A stretch of DNA of 64,000 bases from Impatiens glandulifera (GCF_907164915.1 NC_061863.1:8991882-9055881); one strand, 5' to 3'; counted from the stretch's first letter, positions 14,223 through 25,300 are shown. Made by a program: numbers and translations. Notes: generated by a model not told the origin, from the sequence alone.

Positions 14223-14771
14223 TTATATGGTCGTTGGAACGTCTTTCTTTTCCCCCAGCCTTGGTCCCCAGGGGACACTCCAAGATGGTCTAGAATATTA
14301 GCTAGGGTTCTACCAAAGCCTTCGTCCTACTTAGATGGAGCTATCGCTTAATATCGGTTTGTAGTCTATCTACATGTCTTCAATTCTTTCTACATCTATA
14401 AGCTGTGGAGCAATTCTAAGTTAATTCAACATATAATTTTGATTTTGTAGATATGTCTTTAAGAGCATTTTTTGATCCCATTCCAATGATAGATTTTATT
14501 TAAAAAAATTTCCATATTAGAGATCTACTTAGGCCTTTATCTGACCAAGACCGCATCAAGGTAATTTACAACTTTCTTCTACATTTGATAAGAAATGTAT
14601 GATTAGGTGTCAAACTAACCTGAACCGAAACTTACATTTGATGATCTAACTTGATGTTTATTTCCAGGTTAAGAAGGCCTTGCGAGGTGTTAATGTGCAA
14701 CTGACACACCTTGAGAATGTAAGGCGAAGAAAAATAACTAATATAATTCAACAACCCATTAGCCAATTGAT
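14223..14771 (+). pseudogene. ARGONAUTE fragment (linker 1 to start of PAZ), AGO5/MEL1-like
   Basis: Three exons with usable splice borders are visible: 14223-14356, 14451-14560 and 14668-14771. They read as the stretch leading into the PAZ domain of plant Argonautes: SFFSPSLGP, DGLEY(stop)LGFYQSLRPT(stop)MELSLNI, then IRDLLRPLSDQDRIK, then VKKALRGVNVQLTHLENVRR. Premature stops lie at 14299-14301 (where Trp is expected), 14332-14334 (where Gln is expected) and early in exon 2, so no functional protein is possible. The wording around LGP and IRDL...RPL.DQDRIKVKK resembles the AGO5/MEL1 clade more than AGO1 or AGO10; that is a judgement by eye. The N-terminal, MID and PIWI parts are missing. 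Introns are kept, so this is a DNA-level copy rather than a retrocopy. Confidence 0.85.
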
Positions 14772-15102
14772 GTAAGCTATTTTTTCACACTTCAAAGAAT
14801 GTTCAGTATCATTTTAAGTTTGAATTTTTTTTTTCTTTCTTACTTTTCCAAATTCACGCTTCAAGGGGTGTAATTGGAAATGCATCTAGCTGTTATGATA
14901 AGACATGGTATTGAATTTGGATATTTAGTACCAAATTCATTTATAGATCTACATTAATCTGCAGATTCTTGATCTCTATATCATGGATGTGGCTTCTTCG
15001 TCAGGTAAAACACTTGTATCTATGATCTTCATCTGCTTCTTTTCCTTTTTTTCTTTTTTTCTCTCTATGAAGATATTCAACATTCTTCTTCTTCTCCCCC
15101 AG

Positions 15103-16484
15103 AGGTTTTCCTGTTTCTTGACATCAACTTTCGAACAGATAATGAGCCTTTCAAGGTGTTCCTCCATCAATGAATGTAATTCCCACAATTCCTATGTTAA
15201 TCTGAGTTTTGGTATTGACACTGAAAATGTAATGAATGAAGGCTGCAATGGAAAAATTCACCAAGAAGATAGTGGATATGATGAAAGATGAAGAGTTGTA
15301 TGAGTCACAGGGGGCCCTATTCTGTCGTAGGTTCCTCCTTTGAGATAAAGATTAATTATAAATTCCTTTCAATTGGGATCTAGGCACTGTAGCTGATTTG
15401 AAAAGAGCCTAATGACAGATAGAAAATGAATACGGTCCCATGGAGTATGAAATTGGGGCGCCTGGTGTAGAATACACGAAATGGGCAGCAGAGATGGCGG
15501 TGGGGCTAGAGACTGACGTGCCTTGGGTAATGTGCAAGCAAGATGATGCACCTGATCCTGTTGTAAGTTTCTTGTCTTAAATGCTCTTATTTTTCCTCCC
15601 TGTTGAATCTGTCTTTGTCTAATAATGTATAAATTAACACTTGTAATGGATTTTATTGTGACTATTTCTCACCAAATAAAGCTTATAAACCCAAGATATG
15701 GACCGAAGCTTGGACTGGCTGTAATGTGCAAGCAAGATGATGCACCTGATCCTGTTGTAAGTTTCTTGTCTTAAATGCTCTTATTTTTCCTCCCTGTTGA
15801 ATCTGTCTTTGTCTAATAATGTGCAGATTAACACTTGCAATGGATTTTATTGTGACTATTTCTCACCAAATAAAGCTTATAAACCCAAGATATGGACCGA
15901 AGCTTGGACTGGCTGTAATGTGCAAGCAAGATGATGCACCTGATCCTGTTGTAAGTTTCTTGTCTTAAATGCTCTTATTTTTCCTCCCTGTTGAATCTGT
16001 CTTTGTCTAATAATGTGCAGATTAACACTTGCAATGGATTTTATTGTGACTATTTCTCACCAAATAAAGCTTATAAACCCAAGATATGGACCGAAGCTTG
16101 GACTGGCTGTAATGTGCAAGCAAGATGATGCACATGATCATGTTGTAAGTTTCTTGTCTTAAATGCTCTTATTTTTCCTCCCTGTTGAATCTGTCTTTGT
16201 CTAATAATGTGCTGATTAACACTTGCAATGGATTTTATTGTGACTATTTCTCACCAAATAAAGCTTATAAACCCAAGATATGGACTGAAGCTTGGACTGA
16301 CTGGTAATTAATTAGGGACTTTGCAGAGTTCTTCTCTTAAGATTTTTTGGTTTTTCATTTATGATTTTTTATTAAATATTTTTATTCGCAGGTTCACCGA
16401 ATTTGGAGGTGCCGTCCCATACAGACTTGCAGAAGATTTGGCATTCTCGGTGGCAAGATTTATCCTTTCATTAACTATTACATG
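15103..16484 (+). pseudogene. Beta-galactosidase (GH35) gene fragment
   Basis: The family removes terminal beta-galactosyl residues from cell-wall polysaccharides and glycoproteins. Exon pieces of the catalytic domain are readable: 15103-15155 (GFPV...DINFRTDNEPFK, frameshifted by an internal deletion), 15242-15330 (AAMEKFTKKIVDMMKDEELYES), and 15419-15562. The last piece is open, 48 codons long, and begins [16 protein letters not shown] and ends [15 protein letters not shown]. An exon reading [18 protein letters not shown]...WTEAWTGW is present four times because of a 194-bp tandem repeat. The last piece is 16392-16484 (FTEFGGAVPYR.AEDLAFSVARFI), where loss of about a dozen bases shifts the frame. 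The acceptor-proton donor motif NEYG is present, but the 5' and 3' parts of the gene are missing. Introns are retained. It lies directly between the ARGONAUTE and RPC2 fragments. Confidence 0.9.
15527..16302 (+). repeat. 194-bp tandem repeat, four copies, inside the beta-galactosidase fragment
   Basis: Copies begin at 15527, 15721, 15915 and 16109. Each holds the end of one exon ([10 protein letters not shown]), a GTAAGT donor, a short intron and the next exon ([11 protein letters not shown]). The first copy has lost the acceptor AG (GTATAA in place of GTGCAG) and the fourth has GTGCTG. The breakpoint lies between TGGGTAATG and TGGTAATTA, a short microhomology. Confidence 0.95.
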
Positions 16485-16595
16485 GTAATTTTTTACTAAA
16501 TTACCAAAAATTGTGTTGTTGTTTCTTTAGTATAAATTCTACAAAATCCACTAATAACAACACCATGTTTTTTCTTTTTTTGGTATTCTCTCCAG

Positions 16596-17860
16596 GTAGT
16601 GGACAAATTCCAACTTCTTCCTGAATTTCTAAAGGTACAGTCTTTCACTACTTTTTTGTTTTACTAGAACTTGAAGTGACTTACAGTCGTAATGGGTATG
16701 ATATTTCAAGTAATAGGTATGATATTAGATTAAGAGATTTTCATATTTGTGAGAAAGCAATATGCTGTCTTTGTTGGAGGTGATTACCATGGCATCGTTT
16801 CTTAACATTTAGTTTACATTAGTTAATAAAACTTGATACATTTTGGATTGTGAATGCTCTTGTGACTTGATGTTACCACTATAGGGAGGACAATGACCTA
16901 CAGATTTTATCACCTTTTACATGCTTTTGTAATTGCCTGAAAATTAGAGAATGATTAAATGGGTTATGATTCCTATTAATTTTCCCAATGTGAGAGAATG
17001 AGAAGAAAATAGGAAGAGTGGGGAAAGAGAATTGATACTGTACATTATTCACTGTTCAATGAAGTCTATTGTGATTGTAAAATATTTCCCATGGCCTGAT
17101 GAAATAAATGTGACAATGATTATGCATATGTTTGTTTGGATTTTAAGGGGAGAGGTTTGGTGAAGAAGCACTTGGATTCATATAACTACTTTGTCAAGAT
17201 TGAATAAAAAATATCATTCGTGCAAAATGAGAAGATTGTGTCAAAAGTAGATCTTAATGTCTGTCTTAGGTAAGATTAGTATATATTCTTATGACATGGA
17301 TTTAAGTCAATTCTTCTTACTTGACCTCATGGTTGAGATTTGATGTACCTGATGAAATAAATGTGACAATGATTATGCATATGTTTGTTTGGATTTTAAG
17401 GGGAGAGGTTTGGTGAAGCAGAACTTGGATTCATATAACTACTTTGTCAAAATTGAATAAAAAAGATCATTCGTGCAAATGAGAAGATTGTGTCAAAAGT
17501 ATATCCTAATGTCTGTCTTAAATAAGATTAGTATATATTCTTATGACATGGATTTAAGTCCATTTTTCTTACTTGGCCTCATGGTTGAGATTTGATGCAA
17601 TCTCATGGTCTCATGTTTAAGAATTGGTAAAGAAGATGATTTAAGCAAATACACACATTTGTAATTCGTTTTTAAGTGCAGATTTGTGATTCATCATAGA
17701 CCTTAACAATTGAAAAAGTGTCCTTGTAATGTATCCTAACTTCTTATTGGTCCTTTCTCTGTATAGGTACAAAGATATATGGATTGGTGAACCTATTTTA
17801 AACGTCGATGGAGTGACAACTAAGCTTAGTCCACAAAATTGTCGACTTTTCTGATATGAC
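16596..17860 (+). pseudogene. RNA polymerase III second-largest subunit (RPC2/NRPC2) N-terminal fragment
   Basis: Exon pieces match the N-terminus of the plant Pol III RPC2 subunit, a core component for tRNA and 5S rRNA transcription: 16596-16634 (DKFQLLPEFLK), 17148-17269 (GRGLVKKHLDSYNYFVKIE, stop, then NEKIVSKVDLNVCLR), and 17767-17860 (RYKDIWIGEP.LNVDGVTTKLSP..CRL, stop). The middle exon is present a second time at about 17401-17520 through a 253-bp duplication, and that copy has lost its splice donor. In-frame stops make it non-functional. The rest of this protein of more than 1100 residues is absent. Introns are retained, arguing for DNA-level capture. Confidence 0.85.
17095..17599 (+). 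repeat. 253-bp tandem duplication within the RPC2 fragment
   Basis: Copies at 17095-17347 and 17348-17599, both starting CCTGATGAAATAAATGTGAC. Each contains the GLVK..LDSYNYFVK exon. The second copy has TTAAATAAG where the first has the donor TTAGGTAAG. Confidence 0.9.
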
Positions 17861-18855
17861 GTAAGTTTACCTTATTATTAAGTTGTGATAACTGTTCATA
17901 TGTTATTCTTATTGTTACCATGCTTTATGGAATGGATCAGTATGTTTGTCTAGCTCCATTTCAATCCTCCTTTACCAGTTGCTGGAGGGTTTTCTGTCGA
18001 TGAAGTATTTTGATTGTGTTTATATGTATACTTTGTTTGATTTACTAGAAATATTGTATATTAATCAACACTCTCTTAAACAAATTTCAATTCGGTTCAC
18101 TAAAGTTTTTTTTTTTTCCAAAAGCAGCTTCATTATTTGTTTGAATGAAAGTGTATCCTAATTGTGTTTATTGGGAAAATAAGAAATAACTTAATAAATA
18201 TTATGATTTATAATTCAGGTTTTATAAGAATATATATATATATATATATATATGTTTTATAGGTGAATATTTATTGTATAGATTTAAGAATTTTGAACTT
18301 CATTTCATTTAAGTTCCTGCGTAAGAGAGAAGGATCAAGTTGGGAATGCAGTTTGTGATTTTGTAGGTTTCTTTTCATCATTCTTAAATTATGTCAGGAA
18401 AAGTATCAAACCTATTTAATATAAAAATAAAAATATAGTATTAATTTAATAAAAAATAAAATATTGTAATTTAGTAAATTACATTATAAATTTTAATTAC
18501 TCTTTATCATTTAACAGGAAAGGTTTATAATTTTTATTTATATACAAATTTATAATTTATTATATATATATATATTTATATAATAGACTTATGTCAACTT
18601 AATCACATTAAATATTTATAACTCTCAAAAAAAAAATATAGTAATTTAGTAAATTATATTATAAATTATAATTACTGTTTATCATTTAATTAAAGATTTG
18701 TAACTCTCATTATTAATAAATTTATAATTTATTATCAACCTCATTTATAACTCTCATATACATATTTCCTTATGGGTTTTATAAATTTCTTCATTCTTAA
18801 ACTTGTTATTGTTAAAAGATTGGATCTTGAACTCATAAAAATAATTTTGAGACAG
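17861..18855. other. AT-rich sequence between captured exons
   Basis: No exon was recognised. Contains a TA run near 18229-18252 and short AT-rich duplications around 18420-18760. Confidence 0.6.
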
Positions 18856-19069
18856 GTGCGAATGGACACTCTCGATTACATTATTAGGGAGGAGCATCAA
18901 TTTCAAACAAAGCTGTTAAAGAGGTACTTTTTCAATTTTTTGTGATCAAATAAATTGTTTTTTTTATTATCTATTTTAATATCTTATTTAGGTTTTTGAA
19001 ATGTGTTCTATATGTTAATTAAATTTTATTAGGGAGGAGGAGCAGCAGACAAAGTTGTTGAAGAGATAG
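18856..19069 (+). pseudogene. Unidentified two-exon C-terminal gene fragment
   Basis: Exon 18856-18923 follows an acceptor (GACAG|) and ends at a GGTAC donor. Exon 19033-19069 follows TTTATTAG| and reaches a stop at 19067-19069. Joined in frame they encode VRMDTLDYIIREEHQF, then QTKLLKREEEQQTKLLKR and the stop. The tail is charged and probably helical, with QTKLLKR occurring twice. The protein family was not recognised. Position and strand fit the row of captured fragments upstream. It could also be the 3' end of a small native gene. Confidence 0.45.
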
Positions 19070-19170
19070 GACGAAAAAGACAAAAAAAAATTAGTTTTTA
19101 TTTTTTAATTTTTTAATTTCATTTTATGGAAGTTGTTTTTTTATTAGTATACATTATTAACCATTATTAT

Positions 19171-20612
19171 AATATAGGATATCTTAAATTATACTAGAGT
19201 TATACATTTTTTTTTATGAATGTTTGTTTAATATTGTGTTAACTTAAATTTTTATTTTACTTTCAGTAGTTTAAATTAAATCAAGCCTTTTGGTTTGTAT
19301 TGTATTATTATTATTTTCAGTTTTAATCAATCATTCTTTTTTTCTCACATCATGTATATATTTCATAATTAATTTTATATAAATATATTTTTCCTTACAT
19401 AATTTTTCTACAATTATTTATATATTATTTGTTTATTATTTATTTTTATACAATTTACTTATATTATGAAACAATTAATAATAATTAATTAATTTTTTCT
19501 ATTTTTTCTCTAATTATATATATATATATTATATTTTCTCTTCATATAAATATATTCTCTTTTATTAAATTAAATATTTTATAAAAATTTCGTTTATATT
19601 TTTTCGTACAATGTAGGATTTCATAGTAGTGTAATGTAATACAATATATTTATAATATAGGATATCTTAAAATATACTAGAGTTATACATTTTTTTTTTT
19701 TATAAATGTTTGTTTAATATTGTGTTAACTTAAATTTTTATTTTACTTTCAGTAGTTTAAATTAAATCAAGCCTTTTGGTATTATTATTATTTTCAGTTT
19801 TAATCAATCATTCTTTTTTTCTCACATCATGTATATATTTCATAATTAATTTTATATAAATATATTTTTCCTTACATAATTTTTCTACAATTATTTATAT
19901 ATTATTTGTTTATTATTTATTTTTATACAATTTACTTATATTATGAAACAATTAATAATAATTAATTAATTTTTTCTATTTTTTCTCTAATTATATATAT
20001 ATATTATATTTTCTCTTCATATAAATATATTCTCTTTTATTAAATTAAATATTTTATAAAAATTTCGTTTATATTTTTTCGTACAACGTAGGGTTTCATA
20101 GTAGTGTAATGTAATACAATATATTTATAATATAGGATATCTTAAATTATACTAGAGTTATACATTTTTTTTTTATAAATGTTTGTTTAATATTGTGTTA
20201 ACTTAAATTTTTATTTTACTTTCAGTAGTTTAAATTAAATCAAGCCTTTTGGTATTATTATTATTTTCAGTTTTAATTAATCATTCTTTTTTTCTCACAT
20301 CATGTATATATTTCATAATTAATTTTATATAAATATATTTTTTCTTACATAATTTTTCTACAATTATTTATATATTATTTGTTTATTATTTATTTTTATA
20401 CAATTTACTTATATTATGAAACAATTAATAATAATTAATTAATTTTTTCTATTTTTTCTCTAATTATATATATATATATATATATATATTATATTTTCTC
20501 TTCATATAAATATATTCTCTTTTATTAAATTAAATATTTTATAAAAATTTCGTTTATATTTTTTCGTACAACATAGGGTTTCATAGTAGTGTAATGTAAT
20601 ATAATATATTTA
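19171..20612. repeat. About 480-bp AT-rich tandem triplication
   Basis: Three head-to-tail copies start at 19171, 19654 and 20129, each opening AATATAGGATATCTTAAA. They differ mainly in TA-run and T-run length. No coding content was recognised. It lies between the last captured exon and the minus-strand Helitron. Confidence 0.9.
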
Positions 20613-20670
20613 AATTGTCTTAATATGTGAGAAGATGCTAATTGGAGTCCATTTGAAATTTTAATATCCA

Positions 20671-21181
<511 letters not shown>

Positions 21182-21800
21182 TACCATTTAATATGTCAAA
21201 AATAGTAGTTTAAATATTGTATTGCATAAAAGTGATCATATATTTAAGCATTTTTTATCTTGTCTTATGAAGTGTTTTAATTTATTTTCACCTATATCGT
21301 ATCATCTTAAAAACAAATTTTAAAATGGTGTCCTAAAATTTTAAAATTGCTCTGGCAACTTCTAAATTGTTTTATTTTATTTTGGATTTTGAGTTCCCAA
21401 ATTAACACGGTTAAAATCGAGAGTTTATTCGAGAGTTTATGTAAAATTATTTCTAAGTTATTACGAGTTTAATTTTAAAAAAAAAGATTAGTTATATATT
21501 ATTATTATTTATATAATTATGTATTTCTTACTTCGTCAATTTTAAATTTATATATTTAAATATAAAATTAATTTAATAATAATAAATAAATAACATTATA
21601 AAAAATTCTAGGTATAGAATTAATTATATTAATTTATTTATTTGAATAAATAATAAGTTTTTTTAATTTATAAATTGATTTTTTTCATGTAAAATCTTAT
21701 AAAAATAATGTAAAATTAAAAATTTGTATATGAAATTTTTTTTAAAAAAAAAAACTCGTCAATCTTTTTTAAAATTATAAAATTTAACACAAATTTCATA
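21182..21800. repeat. AT-rich sequence with a dispersed repeat (21420-21770)
   Basis: About 21420-21770 resembles 2380-2790 (GAGAGTTTA...TTAGTTATATATTATTATTATTTATATA, then AATAATAAATAAATAACA). No gene was seen. The right end runs into the APC13 promoter. Confidence 0.55.
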
Positions 21801-21855
21801 GGCCCAGTAGCCCTAGCCCACTTTTTTCTTCTGTATCATTCATTCAGATTCGCGC
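21801..21855 (+). promoter_or_regulatory. APC13 promoter elements: two site II motifs and an E2F-type site
   Basis: GGCCCA at 21801-21806 and AGCCCA at 21815-21820 are site II-type motifs, bound by TCP factors in many plant housekeeping and cell-cycle genes. ATTCGCGC at 21848-21855 fits the plant E2F consensus WTTSSCSS exactly. All lie just upstream of a probable 5'-UTR exon that ends at about 21904, followed by a leader intron. The assignment is by motif only. Confidence 0.5.
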
Positions 21856-21904
21856 CTTATTCTCTAAACCAGACTAATTTCTTCTTCAATTCTTCCATTT
21901 TCAG

Positions 21905-22860
21905 GTTTTTCTTTCTTAAAATCTTGCTTATTGCCTACGTGATTGATCTGAAAGTTCACATGAACATCAATTTGATTTGTGAATTCTAATCGAAACGTTG
22001 GATTTTTGTTGTTTAATTAGCGATTCATAAGTTTTTTTATGACGCTTGTGAAAATCATTATTTGGTAATTCAAGATCGTTTTGATCTGTAGTTTATAATC
22101 GATCTAAATTCTACATCATCTGGAAATGTAATGAACAGGACGAATAGTCATATGTGCTTAGAAGATACTCACTAAGTGTATTATTCTTGGAAGAATATTG
22201 TTCTAAAACCTGAAATGGTTACCTATCAGTTGATATTTTATATTGAAATGCAAATATGGAAAAAATGATTGTTTTGTTTATCATCAACTGTTGAAAGCCA
22301 ACCTAGGTTTACTTAGATTATGTCTTATCATGTTATCCTTATAACTTTGCAATATCAAATAGCTTCAATTTAGTTCATAGGCTTTGAAATCAATTTTGAA
22401 TCCAGAGTAGTCTTAGGTTTGATTCTCACTCAGAACGCTTTAATTTGAAGTGTAATAGCTTCAATTTAGTTCATAGGCTTTGAAATCAATTTGAATCCAG
22501 AATAGTCTTAGGTTTGATTCCCACTGAGAAGTTGAAGTGTGGCATACCTGCGGGTTTTAGAAGTGGAAAAATAGTTCTTTTCTTCTTGAGAATGCCTTTG
22601 AGTGGTTTACTTCGTCCAAAGCTTCAATCAAACAAGCTGATTCAAATAAATAAATTTGATTATTTTTCTTTGTTTGTCAAAATCTGAAAATTGATTCAAA
22701 CTTATACTATAGAGTATTTGAGGAAATTACTCTAGAAACACATTATATGATTGATACATGACTACTCTGTTTTATTTGGTCAGTTTTTATGGCTTTATAA
22801 ATGCAATTTTTTGTGATATGATTTACACATTATAAGCTTGTTTTCTTCTTCTGTTTAAAG
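21905..22860 (+). other. Probable APC13 5'-UTR intron, with internal tandem duplication
   Basis: TTTTCAG|GTTTTT at 21904/21905 and TTTAAAG| at 22860 bracket the sequence between the promoter motifs and the start codon. The intron holds an imperfect duplication of about 90 bp (about 22360-22456 and 22457-22543) sharing ATAGCTTCAATTTAGTTCAT. Splice sites were inferred by eye. Confidence 0.45.
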
Positions 22861-22866
22861 GAGATA

Positions 22867-23965
22867 ATGGCTGAACAAATAAACATGGGTATTCTCAGCG
22901 ACATTGTTGATCAAGAATGGATGAGTGATACACTTCCTGATGATGGTAATAAACTATATGAAAATACTAGCTGTATATATGCCTCATTTTGATGACATCT
23001 CTCTCTTTCAAACATCTACAGATCTTCCATTGCCGCCTGTCCTCCTACCACAGAACGATGACACTGAAGATGCAAGTATGTATCTTAGGCTCTCACTTCT
23101 CATATCATGCACCAACAACTTGTAGATATTATTTGTGTATGCTGATGGTTGGTTGAGTTTATACCTTATATAGTGTCCAGCATTCCAAGGAAGTTCTTTT
23201 ATGCAATCTAGAGTCATTTACATAATGCATAATTCCTATATACTTTTGATACACAACCTATTTCGCTTCTCCTTTGTGCAAAATGTAGTTATTTTGCTAA
23301 GTAGAGTCAGCCAATAATCAATGCAATAGAAATCATTTTCATCTAAAACACCAAAATCATTGAGTTGTGATCTTACCATTATAGGCACATTCCCATTGGA
23401 AAACACCTTAATACAAAAATTATGGATCCAGAAATGTATCTGGTTAAGATTCCCATTTGAAAACTAAACATAGTTAGTGACAGATCAAAGAATTAGTGGT
23501 TGTTTCTGGTCAGGAACCCAAATGCAAAAACATAATCTTTAAATGTTTCTAAATCATTATATAAACCCTAATAAATCATTGTCATAAGTTTGGAGTTGAG
23601 ATCTTCTTCTTGACCATTATGGACACATGTGAAGTATATAGGTGACCATCTAGAATTTATGCTGCTTAATTTTTGTTTGTTTCAATTATGATAAAAATGA
23701 AGCAAAACACTTTGATCTTCCTGTCTTTGCTTCTTCTTTGACTGAAAAAACATGTCTTTCTTCAATCGATTCTTTTAATGTTTAACATTAGAGTTTCTTC
23801 TTGTATTGATGTTATCTTGTGTTTTGATATATGTGTTTGTGATGTGTTCATCATCGATATTATCTTGTATTTTTGATATATCTACTTGTGATGTGTTTAT
23901 TAGATCAAGACGTCAAACTACCTAATGATGATAGTTGGCATGACCTTGCTTTGGGAACTCACTAA
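22867..23965 (+). CDS. APC13: Anaphase-promoting complex subunit 13 (APC13/BONSAI-type)
   Basis: Three exons, 22867-22945, 23022-23075 and 23904-23965, join in frame into a 64-residue protein, the expected size for plant APC13. All introns are GT-AG. The protein opens MAEQINMGILSDIVDQEWM and contains the diagnostic DTLPDDDLPLPPVL stretch across the first junction, an acidic NDDTEDA segment, and ends WHDLALGTH. APC13 is a small stabilising subunit of the anaphase-promoting complex, the ubiquitin ligase that drives mitotic exit. It helps hold the TPR subunits together in the nucleus. The start is the first ATG after the leader intron and fits the family N-terminus. No disabling change was seen, so the gene looks functional. 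The gene is flanked by transposons on both sides, with a MULE-type inverted repeat about 400 bp past the stop. Confidence 0.93.
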
Positions 23966-24365
23966 AATGATTTGAACATCGATTGAAGAACATGTTTTGT
24001 AACTTCTCAACAAGGTTATTTGAACTTATAATTGATATCTGAATTGCACAAAACTCTAGAGTATAGTATGTATATTAACATCTATATTCAATTGAATAGT
24101 CGGTTTGAACTCAAAATTCTATTTTTATTTTTTGGAAAATGACAATTACAACTTGCACATAAAATGGAGAAGAAGATAAATTTTAAAAAGAAAAAATTAT
24201 TTATAATTCAAACTAAAGTTTGAACAAACTTAAACAAACACTTTTCCATGAATATTAAATTTATCTTTTTGCATAATGAATATTTTTTTATGTTTGATTT
24301 GTGGTATAAGAAATTAGTAAAAAAATATAAAATACTATTTTAAAAATTACATTGGTTTGGTGGCA
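23966..24365. other. APC13 3' flank
   Basis: Presumed 3' UTR followed by AT-rich sequence. No other gene was seen. Confidence 0.5.
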
Positions 24366-24374
24366 CTTCAATTA

Positions 24375-25300
24375 GAACAGTTTCCCAAACTAACCTTGTT
24401 TGGTGTTCACTTTCCCAAACTAACCTAGTTTGTTCATTTATTCCCAAACTAACCTAGTTTACTATTCAAATTCAGTTGTTTTTTTTTTTTTTTTTTTTTT
24501 TTTTACATTTCAAATTTATTATATATATATATTTAAATTATTATTTATATAAACTAAATTATTTATATTTTGATATATATTTTAAATTATTGTTTTTATA
24601 AATTTAATTATTTATATTTTAATATAAATATTTAATAGTTCATTAACTTAAGACATATTTTTAGAAAGACAACACAATAAAAATTGATAAAATTTTTATT
24701 GTGAAATTATATCACAATGAAAAATTGTTAAAATTATTTTAATAAAAGATAACCCAATAAATATAAATAATAATTTGAATGAAAAGTTGTCAAAATTATT
24801 TTAATAAAAGACAACCTAATAAATATAAATAATAATTTAAATAGTAAAAAAAATAAATTTATGGGGATGAAAATTATACTGCCACATATATATTGTCACA
24901 TATATATATGTAAATATATATATAATAAATTGTCACATATATATATATATATGTAAATATATATATAATAAATTTGAAATGTAAATATATATATATATAT
25001 ATTAAATTATAAATAATTAAATTTATAAAAAAATAATTTAAATTATATATCAAAATATAAATAATCAAATTTATAAAAATAATAATTTAAAATATATATC
25101 AAAATATAAATAATTTAGTTTATATAAATAATAATTTAAATATATATATATATAATAAATTTGAAATGTAAAATAAAATAAAAAATAAAAAATAAAAAAA
25201 TTGAGTTTGAATAGTAAACTAGGTTAGTTTGGGAATAAATGAAAAAACTAGGTTAGTTTGGGAAAGTGAACGTCAAACAAGGTTAGTTTGAGAACTGTTC
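24375..25300. mobile_element. MULE-type long inverted-repeat element
   Basis: A 926-bp element flanked by the perfect 9-bp duplication CTTCAATTA (24366-24374 and 25301-25309), the length typical of Mutator-like elements. The ends are inverted: GAACAGTTTCCCAAAC on the left against GAACAGTTCTCAAAC read inward from the right. The arms stay complementary for some 270-290 bp (about 24375-24640 with 25010-25300), so a transcript would fold into a long hairpin. The arms carry three spaced copies of CCCAAACTAACC. The loop holds a roughly 62-bp imperfect tandem repeat (about 24710-24840). No transposase is encoded. Confidence 0.85.

Larger units (their letters stand above)
3026..19069 (+). mobile_element. 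Candidate gene-capturing Helitron (3' end not located)
   Basis: At 3026 an A|TC junction begins a TA-rich stretch. If the MITE at 3041-3493 and one TAA copy are removed, it reads on into AATGATGCTTAATT. The same terminus, also preceded by A, is the 5' end of the minus-strand Helitron that ends at 21181, and Helitrons insert between A and T. Downstream lie a tandem array that reiterates the AATGATGCTTAATT segment, then exon-intron fragments of ARGONAUTE, beta-galactosidase, RNA polymerase III RPC2 and an unidentified gene. All are on the + strand, as is usual for Helitron capture. No Rep/helicase gene was seen, so it would be non-autonomous. A 3' hairpin plus CTAG was not found, so the right boundary given is only the end of the last captured exon. 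An alternative is stepwise duplication and insertion with no single element. Confidence 0.5.

Noticed and set aside
6153..14278. Repeated 62-67 codon open frames on the minus strand (MHDEESQSS... type)
   Set aside because: They recur only because the tandem unit recurs, lie antisense to the exon and intron with plausible splice sites, and match no known family.
14053..14301. 82-codon + strand frame starting in the array and entering the ARGONAUTE fragment
   Set aside because: It crosses an acceptor site and ends at a premature stop in the AGO exon; it is array sequence fused by chance to pseudogene sequence.
19171..20612. Possible 3' end of the large Helitron at the CTAG in TATACTAGAG
   Set aside because: The preceding hairpin is only AT-rich and the following base is A rather than T, so it does not meet the Helitron 3' pattern.
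24874..25068. 64-codon frame rich in Ile, Tyr and Asn
   Set aside because: It is a translation of TA-rich sequence in the loop and arm of the inverted-repeat element.
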